Positions 1 through 6,762 of a DNA stretch of 25,038 nt are shown here, in pieces. The translations under genes and the position numbers were made by a program. Each line of letters opens with the position of its first letter. Within the stretch, counting starts at the first letter, position 1. The stretch comes from a virus: positions 1 to 25,038 of IMG/VR virus record IMGVR_UViG_3300048828_000140; one strand, given 5' to 3'. The notes under the pieces were generated by a model. The model ran no database searches. It was not told where the DNA came from and was given only the letters and a program-made list of their open reading frames with translations.

Positions 1-1
1 A

Positions 2-94
2 TATAGCGGAACAGCTACAAAAAATATTATTCAGTTAATATCAACAAATGATGATACTGAAATATTTGGAACAATATCAAATTACACTGAATAA
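2..94 (+). CDS. 3' end of an unidentified upstream gene (partial)
   Basis: The frame starting at base 2 is open and reads about 30 residues, beginning YSGTATKNII and ending TISNYTE, before a TAA at 92-94. The start lies outside the window. The stop overlaps the next ATG (TAATG), the translational coupling used elsewhere in this module, which supports the frame being real. The piece is too short to recognise. From position, just upstream of a fibre gene, it is likely another tail or receptor-binding protein; that is inference only. Confidence 0.6.
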   Translation, partial: YSGTATKNIIQLISTNDDTEIFGTISNYTE

Positions 95-336
95 TGAAAG
101 CACGTTTAGAATCAGGAAAGGTTGTAAAGTACAATACTATCCCAAACATATTATCGAACAGTAGTAAAAGCATTACAAACGCAAATGTAGCTTCTGATGA
201 AGTTTTAGAAGAGTTTGGGTTTTTTAATGTTGTTGTTCCAGAATATAATATAGAAACACAAGCAATAAATAATTTACACTTTGATAATACAATCAATGCA
301 TTTACTTATGACGTAGTGGATGCGTCAGCAATATGA
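94..336 (+). CDS. Small conserved-looking phage protein, function unknown (80 aa)
   Basis: An 80-residue soluble protein beginning MKARLESGKVVKYNTIP. It contains a central EEFGFFNVVVPEYN segment and ends in a NNLHFDNTINAFTYDV-type motif. I remember similar small proteins with the same order (short charged start, GF(F/Y)-V-P-Y centre, FD-FTY-V end) next to tail-fibre genes in flavobacterial phages, but I know no experimental function. The start overlaps the previous stop (TAATG). The stop is followed by TAA and then the next gene's ATG only 3 bases later, so it is co-translated with the fibre gene. A fibre-associated or assembly role is possible but unproven. No signal peptide or membrane segment is visible. 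Confidence 0.65.
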   Translation: MKARLESGKVVKYNTIPNILSNSSKSITNANVASDEVLEEFGFFNVVVPEYNIETQAINNLHFDNTINAFTYDVVDASAI

Positions 337-339
337 TAA

Positions 340-3282
340 ATGGCGATTAACGAAAGACTTATAGATACTAAGGTAGCCGATGCAGGAAATGATGGAGGCG
401 GAACAGGTAATCAAGAAGAAGGGTTGGTGCTTCACCTAGATGCTAATGACGTAGATTCTTATGACGGTGATGGTTCTATTTGGTATGATATAAAAGACCA
501 CGAATATACACCTGCTACAAACGTTGACGAGCATTTTAATACTGTTTTATATACTGGTGATGGTTCTGCTAGTGGACAATCTATTACGGGGGTTGGTTTT
601 CAGCCAGATTTAGTTTGGTTAAAAAGTAGAGTAACAGTTAGTAATAACACAGGAGGTTCTCATATGCTTATGGACTCATTAAGGGGGGCTGATAAATGGA
701 TACGCACAGAGACAACAAACGGTAATCTCACGCCTAATGCCCTAAATAGTTTTGATTCCGATGGGTTCACAACAGATAATGATTATATATACAACAACCA
801 AAGCGGTAGAAACTACGTTGCTTGGTGTTTTAAAGCAGGAGGCGCACCAAGTGGTAGTGATAAAGTAAGTATAGATGGAACTTCTTATAGCACTTTTACG
901 GATGCTGGGCTAAGCGAACCAATTGGCACTACGGGCCAAAAATTATCAGTAAATACAGAACTAGGTTTTAGTGTTGTTTATACAACTGGCACCTCGGTTA
1001 ATACTAGTAATGCAAAACTAACACACGGCCTAAACCAAGAGCCTGAAATGTCAATATATAAATTTACATCTACAACTTCATCATGGTATACATACCATAA
1101 AGATGTTGGGAAAGATAGATATTTAGTGTTAAACGCAACAGATGCTCAAAGCTCTGCATTTACCGGAAGATTTTATTCTGATAACAATCACCAAAATGCT
1201 CAATTAGACTCTTCGCTAAGGGATTACGTTGTTTATAATTTTATATCAAAAAGAGGTGTATCTAAAGTAGGTAGTTTTGTAGGAACAGGTGCTGCAGGAA
1301 AGAAAATAAATACAGGATTTGAACCTGCTTTTATAATAACAAAAAGGTCATCATCTTCAGGTGCTAATTGGGCAATAATAGATAACAAAAGAAGTACTGA
1401 TTCTGATAAAAACGATTATTTAGCAGCAGATACAAATAATGCAGAAGCAACTTCGGGTAGCGGTATTACGTTTAACAGAGATGGTTTTACTTTTAACGGT
1501 GGTTCTTTTAACACTAATGGCGCAACGCATATATACTACGCAGTAGCTAAAAGCACTAACGAGAATGGGTTGGTTGAAGAAGTAACCACTGAAACCGATT
1601 ACGTTCAAGAAGCTGATGATAATTTTTATGATAGTGTTCAATCACTAACAACAACAAGCACAAGCGGCACGTTCACAATTGCCACGCTACAAGACCCAAC
1701 GGTTAACATAGGTTTTGGAAACAATGGATCAACAGAAGCAAATAATACTATTGAGTTTACAATGTCTAAGCCTTTGTCTGTAGATGGTTTTATAGCTGGA
1801 GCAAATTCTCAAAGTTATAGAGGTTATACTGGTATTGTTAAATTTTATGGTTCTAACGACGGCTCGGCATATACATTACTAGGCTCAGCACAGCAGGCGA
1901 CCAGCGGTTTTGCTCTAAATCCAACAAGAGAAGAAATTTCTGATAGTTTTACAGCAACTACATTGTACAACTATTTTAAGATGACACTTTCTAATATGGA
2001 AAGGGGCACATACGGGGGGATTCGTGACTTTATACCCAGCCTTAGCTCTGGAACATTTACGGAAACCATTACAACTGGTTCAGATACTGTACTACATTTA
2101 GATGCAGATAGCTTCCCAGAAAAAGGGGAAAGCGGATATAGTAATACACCTAGTACTTGGACTGCTTTAACTGGAAGCAACGGTACTATTTCAGGTGCTA
2201 CCTTTGATTCTGAATTAGGTAACTGGTTAGATTTTGATGGTAGTAATGATTATGTTAGTATTCCTTCAACAAGTACAACTCCAATAGATTTTACTAGCAA
2301 AAATTATTCTATTGAGTGTTGGGTTAATATTGATTCAAATACGACTCACCCAATATTAGCTAAATACGGAACTACTGATTCTTTACGTAGTACAAACTTT
2401 AGTATTACGGCAGGTGGAAATCTGTCATTATATGAAAGAATTGGAGGCAGCGGACAATCTAGCCTCTCAACATCTGCCTTATCTTTAAACACTTGGCGTC
2501 ACGTCTGTGTGGTTAGAAAATCAAGTCAAGTTGAGTTCTATATAGATGGAGAATTAGATAACACAGTAGCAGCTACTAGTACTCCTAACTCTGGAGGGGC
2601 TCAAAACATAAATATAGGTAGCCAAGCAAATGGTAATTATAGCTTTTTAAATGGAAGAATAGGACAAGTAAGAGTATATTCATCAGCCTTAACCCAAGAC
2701 GAAGTAAGACAAAACTTTAACTTTACTAAGTCTAGCTATCCAAATGGGTATAACGCAGTAGGAACTAATATGACTAGCGCTGATTGGAATTCTTACGGTT
2801 ATTTTGATTTTAGTGGCTCTAGTGAGTATTTTACTAATAACGACATTTCTTTAGACACAGCTAGTCCTTTTACCTTTTGCGGTTGGGTTTATCCTACGCA
2901 AAATAATGACTGGCAGAGAGTATTTTCTTTTGGTACAAGCGGCACAGAATGTACTATACAAAAAAGAGGAGATAACAATAACTCAAGACTTATAGGAAGA
3001 GTTTCAAACAGTATAAAGTTTGATGTCGATGGGGCAGTTTTAACTAATAACCAATGGAATTTTATAGCTGTAACTGGGGATGGTTCAAGTGTAAAGATGT
3101 ATGTAAATAATAATGTTGCTGTAACGGATAATATTAGTGGTACTCATACATATGACAACCTACAGTTAGGATGGGGAGCAGGGACTACAGAATATTTTCA
3201 CGGACGTATATCTAAATTCAAGGTTTACGATAGGGAACTTACTTCTACCGAAATAACTGCCTTATTTAACGAAGGACAATGA
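340..3282 (+). CDS. Mosaic tail fibre / receptor-binding protein with LamG-like lectin domains (980 aa)
   Basis: Likely distal tail fibre or spike that binds host surface glycans. Residues about 20-50 look like the start of a LamG fold (VLHLDANDVDSYDGDG, then IWYDI). Residues about 65-410 hold a domain typical of marine phage fibres, seen here twice in degenerate form: GVGFQPDLVWLK with SDGFT and YVAWCFKAGG, then GFEPAFIITKR with NRDGFTF and YYAVA. Residues about 450-575 resemble a discoidin (F5/8C)-like sandwich. Residues about 582-795 and 815-980 are two full concanavalin/LamG (Laminin_G_3) units, each with an (F/L)DF(D/S)GS start, a (C/G)W central strand and a GRI(G/S).(V/F)(R/K)VY end. 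It is coupled to the gene before (3-base gap) and after (ATGA). The start follows an A-rich leader with no Shine-Dalgarno motif. The fibre role is well supported by domain content; the receptor is unknown. Confidence 0.82.
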   Translation: MAINERLIDTKVADAGNDGGGTGNQEEGLVLHLDANDVDSYDGDGSIWYDIKDHEYTPATNVDEHFNTVLYTGDGSASGQSITGVGFQPDLVWLKSRVTVSNNTGGSHMLMDSLRGADKWIRTETTNGNLTPNALNSFDSDGFTTDNDYIYNNQSGRNYVAWCFKAGGAPSGSDKVSIDGTSYSTFTDAGLSEPIGTTGQKLSVNTELGFSVVYTTGTSVNTSNAKLTHGLNQEPEMSIYKFTSTTSSWYTYHKDVGKDRYLVLNATDAQSSAFTGRFYSDNNHQNAQLDSSLRDYVVYNFISKRGVSKVGSFVGTGAAGKKINTGFEPAFIITKRSSSSGANWAIIDNKRSTDSDKNDYLAADTNNAEATSGSGITFNRDGFTFNGGSFNTNGATHIYYAVAKSTNENGLVEEVTTETDYVQEADDNFYDSVQSLTTTSTSGTFTIATLQDPTVNIGFGNNGSTEANNTIEFTMSKPLSVDGFIAGANSQSYRGYTGIVKFYGSNDGSAYTLLGSAQQATSGFALNPTREEISDSFTATTLYNYFKMTLSNMERGTYGGIRDFIPSLSSGTFTETITTGSDTVLHLDADSFPEKGESGYSNTPSTWTALTGSNGTISGATFDSELGNWLDFDGSNDYVSIPSTSTTPIDFTSKNYSIECWVNIDSNTTHPILAKYGTTDSLRSTNFSITAGGNLSLYERIGGSGQSSLSTSALSLNTWRHVCVVRKSSQVEFYIDGELDNTVAATSTPNSGGAQNINIGSQANGNYSFLNGRIGQVRVYSSALTQDEVRQNFNFTKSSYPNGYNAVGTNMTSADWNSYGYFDFSGSSEYFTNNDISLDTASPFTFCGWVYPTQNNDWQRVFSFGTSGTECTIQKRGDNNNSRLIGRVSNSIKFDVDGAVLTNNQWNFIAVTGDGSSVKMYVNNNVAVTDNISGTHTYDNLQLGWGAGTTEYFHGRISKFKVYDRELTSTEITALFNEGQ

Positions 3283-3362
3283 TACAAGATTTAAGAATAT
3301 ACGGATTGAACATAGCAGCAGTAGTATTTAGTAGTTTGCTTAACTCAAGTAGTGAGGCGTAA
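3279..3362 (+). CDS. Very short hydrophobic peptide, possible truncated holin-like protein (27 aa)
   Basis: An ATG overlapping the fibre stop (ATGA at 3279-3282) opens a 27-codon frame: MIQDLRIYGLNIAAVVF, then SSLLNSSSEA and TAA. The middle (about residues 9-22) is hydrophobic. I recall similar N-termini (a short acidic/basic head, then Y-(G/A)-(L/V)-N-hydrophobic run) in roughly 45-60-residue single-membrane proteins, often called holin-like, in Bacteroidota phages. If so, this copy has lost its C-terminal half. A hairpin follows 8 bases later, so transcription may end here. Coupling and hydrophobicity are seen; gene status and the holin idea are inference. Confidence 0.45.
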   Translation: MIQDLRIYGLNIAAVVFSSLLNSSSEA

Positions 3363-3370
3363 TAATGAAC

Positions 3371-3394
3371 AAAGCTCATCTTTGGAGGAGCTTT
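3371..3394 (+). terminator. Hairpin after the fibre gene, possible terminator
   Basis: AAAGCTC (3371-3377) pairs exactly with GAGCTTT (3388-3394) around a 10-base loop, a 7-bp stem. The T-run is only the three Ts inside the stem plus scattered As and Ts after it, so intrinsic termination would be weak. It sits in the 58-base gap between the short peptide gene and the next gene, as expected for an operon boundary. Confidence 0.45.
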
Positions 3395-3402
3395 AATACT
3401 AA

Positions 3403-3420
3403 GAATTAAAATAAATATAA
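3403..3420 (+). promoter_or_regulatory. A/T-rich leader directly before a start codon
   Basis: The bases just before the ATG at 3421 read AATTAAAATAAATATAA. They carry no Shine-Dalgarno-like AGGAG and closely resemble the leaders at 9209-9224, 11836-11853 and 18434-18449. Bacteroidota generally use adenine-rich upstream regions rather than Shine-Dalgarno pairing, so this is likely a translation-initiation leader. A phage-specific promoter is an alternative. Confidence 0.4.
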
Positions 3421-3639
3421 ATGATTTATATTAGAAAAATATCAGTAGGTGCTGATTATAAGAATGCAATGCACTATATTGTAGGACAACAAGTGTTAGG
3501 AGGCAACTATGAGATTGCCGAGATCAATCACGAAGCAGACAGTTACTCTATCTGGGTTAAACAGGATGGAGAGATTCTTAAGTGGAAAGAGATCATGAAC
3601 ACACCAGTGATAATAGAATATAATTTAAACTCAATATGA
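3421..3639 (+). CDS. Small conserved-looking phage protein, function unknown (72 aa)
   Basis: A 72-residue protein with a mixed alpha/beta look. It starts MIYIRKISVGADYKNAMHYI, has a GQQVLGG turn followed by an I-E-I-N-H segment with SIWVK, and ends WKEIMNTPVIIEYNLN. The K-A-MHYIVGQ..L core and the P-(V/I)-IEYN end are features I remember from small proteins in flavobacterial phages near the terminase genes, with no known role. Its stop overlaps the next gene's ATG (ATGA at 3636-3639), so it is coupled to the co-chaperonin-like gene. No membrane segment or catalytic motif is visible. It is first in a transcript that may start after the hairpin at 3371-3394. Confidence 0.7.
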   Translation: MIYIRKISVGADYKNAMHYIVGQQVLGGNYEIAEINHEADSYSIWVKQDGEILKWKEIMNTPVIIEYNLNSI

Positions 3640-4184
3640 AACCAAGATGGGGCTATTTAATCACACCGTATGGGAGCGAATACAACAACCAAAAGACAAT
3701 AGGAGATCAGACACTAATCGTCAACACCTCTATAGAAGATGCCAGTTATGTGAACAGGCTGGGTGTTGTTTGTGCGGTGCCAACCACTGGAAGTAACGGA
3801 CCAGACTTAGGAGATATAGTGGTTTTACACCACAATGTTTTTAGAACATACTTCGACATGAAAGGTAATCAACGTAAAAGCAATGAGTACTTTCGTGACG
3901 ATTATTACCTAGTGAGTCCTGATCGCATATATATGTATAATGATGGAGAAGATTGGAAATGTACTGAAGGGTATTGCTTTGTTGGTCCTGTTGACTATAT
4001 ACAGTCTGGCGATTTATATAGGACAGAAAAGAAAAAAGAAGAACATGTGGGACTTATAAAGGTAAGCTCTACCTTTGACCCAGGAACAAGAGTAGGTTTT
4101 ACTAAGAACTCTGAGTATGAGTTTGAAATAGAAGGAGAGAAGATTTACAGAATGAGGGAGTCGGATATATGTTTATTAGTTTAA
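3636..4184 (+). CDS. Putative GroES/gp31-type co-chaperonin (182 aa)
   Basis: The ends of this protein follow the GroES (Cpn10) layout. Residues 6-11 (GYLITP) can form the first strand. A flexible stretch at 15-31 carries a hydrophobic LIV tripeptide at 27-29, where GroES has IVL and T4 gp31 has III for binding GroEL. NRLGVVCAVP then matches the GroES segment after the mobile loop, LGDIVVLHHNVFR matches V-GD-V-hydrophobic, and the end, VGFTKNSEYEF then YRMRESDICLLV, matches the GroES end with its M-SESDI-A-V. The middle (about 70-145) is a large insertion, so it is nearly twice the usual 95-111 residues. A T4 gp31-like role in folding the capsid protein fits its place beside terminase, portal and capsid genes. 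Family membership is inference from motif order; conservation of the loop tripeptide is the key point. Confidence 0.6.
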   Translation: MKPRWGYLITPYGSEYNNQKTIGDQTLIVNTSIEDASYVNRLGVVCAVPTTGSNGPDLGDIVVLHHNVFRTYFDMKGNQRKSNEYFRDDYYLVSPDRIYMYNDGEDWKCTEGYCFVGPVDYIQSGDLYRTEKKKEEHVGLIKVSSTFDPGTRVGFTKNSEYEFEIEGEKIYRMRESDICLLV

Positions 4185-4188
4185 CTCA

Positions 4189-4272
4189 ATGAAGGATAAT
4201 AATAATAATAATTACTGGACTTATAACGCAACTATCAATGTTCAAATAAAATATGTATGGCGGAAGACATAA
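4189..4272 (+). CDS. Possible very short gene (27 aa)
   Basis: An ATG four bases after the previous stop opens a 27-codon frame: MKDNNNNNYWTYNATINVQI, then KYVWRKT and TAA. It fills the 72-base gap before the next gene and overlaps it by 16 bases. The five Asn codons come from an AAT trinucleotide run (about 4198-4213). The tight spacing fits the coupled style of this operon, but the peptide is short and low in complexity, so the gap may simply be a leader. Confidence 0.35.
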   Translation: MKDNNNNNYWTYNATINVQIKYVWRKT

Positions 4273-4559
4273 GAGAAACTATATGTAGAGTAATAAGCGC
4301 AGGAGAACGTGCGGTAGAAGAGCTTATAAAGGTCGCAGAAGAGGAGATTATCACAGGCAAACCAGATGATGATCTTGCAGCAGATAGGTTGAAGAATGCG
4401 GCAGCAACAAAAAAGCTTGCGATATTCGATGCCTTAGAAATATTACAACGAATAGAACAAGAAAGAAATAAGCTAGATGGCAAGGACGAATCTGAAACAA
4501 GTTCAGGAAAAGATACAGGATTCCAAAGCTTCGCAGAGTCAAGAGGTAGAAAGTCTTGA
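4257..4559 (+). CDS. Candidate terminase small subunit (100 aa)
   Basis: A charged, almost wholly helical 100-residue protein immediately upstream of, and overlapping, the large terminase gene. That is the usual place for the DNA-recognising small subunit. It has an AGERAVEELIKVAEEEI helix, then a DDDLAADRLKNAAATKKLAI stretch running into a FDALEILQRIEQERNKL helix suited to coiled-coil oligomerisation, then a flexible Ser/Gly/Lys tail ending FAESRGRKS. No clear helix-turn-helix is recognisable by eye. Its last 83 bases also encode the N-terminus of the large subunit in another frame. The call rests on position, size and helicity, not on a recognised signature, so a different small packaging or regulatory protein is possible. 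Confidence 0.5.
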   Translation: MAEDIRETICRVISAGERAVEELIKVAEEEIITGKPDDDLAADRLKNAAATKKLAIFDALEILQRIEQERNKLDGKDESETSSGKDTGFQSFAESRGRKS

Positions 4560-6756
4560 GCTAATCAAAGAAGTTAATGGTTTAGTTACTGACTCTGTTC
4601 TCAAGAAAAACAATAAGGATAAATCTTGGAAGTATGGTTACGACAAGGATTATGATATAGTAATTATATCTAAAGATGGAACACTTGGTAGTATTGTGGA
4701 GATTCAAAGTCTAAGAATTGGATTACCTTTGCAGCCTAAAGATATTTACACAAGAAGTGAAAAAAAAGAAGAGCAGTACTGGGAACCTAAAGAGCAACCA
4801 AAGGATCTACAAAAAATCCAGACCATATTCCAGTGGAACGACTACCCTAATGCATTCAAAGAATCATGGATACCATATATTGAAACTGAGTTTGAAAGAA
4901 GAGAGGACGGTTTTTGGTTTAAGAATAACGGTGTGGCTACTTATATTACTGGCTCTCACTACATGTACTTGCAGTGGACCAAGATTGATGTTGGGCAGCC
5001 AGAGTTCAGAGAGTCTAACAGAGTTTTCTATATCTTCTGGGAAGCCTGTAAAGCAGACGTTCGGTCTTACGGAATGTGCTATCTTAAAAACAGACGCTCC
5101 GGATTTAGCTTTATGTCTTCAGGAGAATCCGTTCATCAGGCAACAATTACAAGCGATGCACGGTTCGGAATACTGTCCAAATCTGGTGCCGATGCTAAAA
5201 AAATGTTTACAGATAAGGTCGTTCCAATATCAAGCAACTACCCCTTCTTCTTTAAGCCGATCCAAGATGGAATGGATAGACCTAAAACCGAGCTTGCGTA
5301 CAGAGTCCCAGCTTCTAAACTTACCCGTAAGTCCATCGAACAGTCCAACAGTGAACATCTTACAGGACTTGATACAACAATAGACTGGAAAAATACAGGG
5401 GATAACTCTTATGATGGTGAAAAACTAAGACTACTTGTTCATGATGAATCAGGTAAGTGGGATAAGCCAGACAACATTCTAAATAATTGGAGGGTTACCA
5501 AGACCTGCCTTAGGCTAGGTAGAAGAATCATTGGTAAATGTATGATGGGATCTACATCTAACGCATTAGATAAAGGCGGATCTAACTATAAGAAACTTTA
5601 TAGAGACTCGGACGCTTCAGAAAGAAACTCCAATGGACAGACTAAAAGCGGTATGTATAGTTTGTTTATTCCAATGGAATGGAACATGGAAGGATTTATA
5701 GATATATATGGACACCCTGTTTTCTTTAAGCCAGATACAGATGTAATGGGTATTGATGGGATGAATATAGATACGGGAGTTATAAATTACTGGAACAATG
5801 AAGTTGACTCATTACGTAATGATCCAGATGCTCTTAATGAATTTTACAGACAGTTTCCTAGAACAGAGAATCATGCTTTTCGTGATGAATCAAAGAATAC
5901 TTTATTTAATTTGTCCAGGCTTTATGAGCAGATAGACTATAACGATGGACTAGAAGTTCAACGTGTAGTTAGACGTGGAGATTTTAGCTGGGCCAACGGC
6001 AAAAAAGATACTGAAGTTATTTGGACACCTAACCCTAAGGGAAGATTCTATGTGTCATGGATACCGCCTCTTGAGTTAAGGAATAATACTATAAATAAAA
6101 ACGGATCAAAGCATCCAGGAAACGAACACATTGGAGCGTTTGGTTGTGACAGCTACGATATATCAGGAACAGTAGGAGGTGGTGGATCTAATGGTGCATT
6201 ACACGGAATGACTAAATTAAACTTTGACGGACCATCTGATTATTTCTTTTTAGAATATATATCAAGACCACAGACAGCAGAGATATTTTATGAAGATGTA
6301 CTCATGGCCTGTGTATTTTACGGTATGCCTGTACTATGTGAGAATAATAAACCCAGACTACTTTATCACTTTAAGAATAGAGGGTACAGAGGTTTTAGTC
6401 TATCTCGACCAGACAAGCATAGAAATGATTTATCTAAAGCAGAGAAAGAACTAGGGGGTATACCATCCTCACAAGCAGTGATATCTATTCACGCTGAAGC
6501 AATAGAATCCTACATTGAAAAGCATGTTGGGTTAAGTGAAGAGGGTACCGGTAATATGTATTTTACCAGGACTCTTTTGGATTGGGCTAACTATGATATC
6601 AACAACAGAACTAAGTTTGATGCAACGGTGTCATCTGGTTTTGCTATAATGGCTAACAACAAGTACATTACAAAGCCAAAGAAATTGGTTAAAGAAATAA
6701 ATGTTACCTTTGCAAGGTACAATAATGGTGGATTAAATAGTACTATACTGAGATAA
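4477..6756 (+). CDS. terL: Terminase large subunit, DNA-packaging ATPase/nuclease (759 aa)
   Basis: The motor that drives DNA into the prohead and cuts it. Residues about 204-216 (KNRRSGFSFMSSGE) occupy the Walker A position in degenerate form. L319-L-V-H-D323-E324 is a clear Walker B with the catalytic Glu, and CMMGSTSNA is a motif III (coupling) candidate. The C-terminal RuvC-like nuclease is marked by GAFGCDSYDISG (D558), LCENN in the middle, and KFDATVSSGFAIM (D715). An N-terminal domain of about 200 residues, including a YDKDYDIVIISKDGTLG strand-rich part, makes it larger than the common 450-600 residues and similar to Bacteroidota phage terminases. The ATG at 4477 is the only start: no ATG, GTG or TTG in frame follows before conserved sequence, so the 83-base overlap with the upstream gene looks real. 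The portal gene follows after 6 bases. Confidence 0.92.
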   Translation: MARTNLKQVQEKIQDSKASQSQEVESLELIKEVNGLVTDSVLKKNNKDKSWKYGYDKDYDIVIISKDGTLGSIVEIQSLRIGLPLQPKDIYTRSEKKEEQYWEPKEQPKDLQKIQTIFQWNDYPNAFKESWIPYIETEFERREDGFWFKNNGVATYITGSHYMYLQWTKIDVGQPEFRESNRVFYIFWEACKADVRSYGMCYLKNRRSGFSFMSSGESVHQATITSDARFGILSKSGADAKKMFTDKVVPISSNYPFFFKPIQDGMDRPKTELAYRVPASKLTRKSIEQSNSEHLTGLDTTIDWKNTGDNSYDGEKLRLLVHDESGKWDKPDNILNNWRVTKTCLRLGRRIIGKCMMGSTSNALDKGGSNYKKLYRDSDASERNSNGQTKSGMYSLFIPMEWNMEGFIDIYGHPVFFKPDTDVMGIDGMNIDTGVINYWNNEVDSLRNDPDALNEFYRQFPRTENHAFRDESKNTLFNLSRLYEQIDYNDGLEVQRVVRRGDFSWANGKKDTEVIWTPNPKGRFYVSWIPPLELRNNTINKNGSKHPGNEHIGAFGCDSYDISGTVGGGGSNGALHGMTKLNFDGPSDYFFLEYISRPQTAEIFYEDVLMACVFYGMPVLCENNKPRLLYHFKNRGYRGFSLSRPDKHRNDLSKAEKELGGIPSSQAVISIHAEAIESYIEKHVGLSEEGTGNMYFTRTLLDWANYDINNRTKFDATVSSGFAIMANNKYITKPKKLVKEINVTFARYNNGGLNSTILR

Positions 6757-6762
6757 CAATAT

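Noticed and set aside
3378-3386. CATCTTTG as a -7 promoter box before the gene at 3421
   Set aside because: The first base differs from TAnnTTTG and the sequence is explained by the hairpin loop.
4718-5383. A 221-codon open frame in another frame within the large terminase gene
   Set aside because: It overlaps well-supported terminase coding sequence including the Walker region, has an irregular composition with no recognisable domain, and no promoter or leader.
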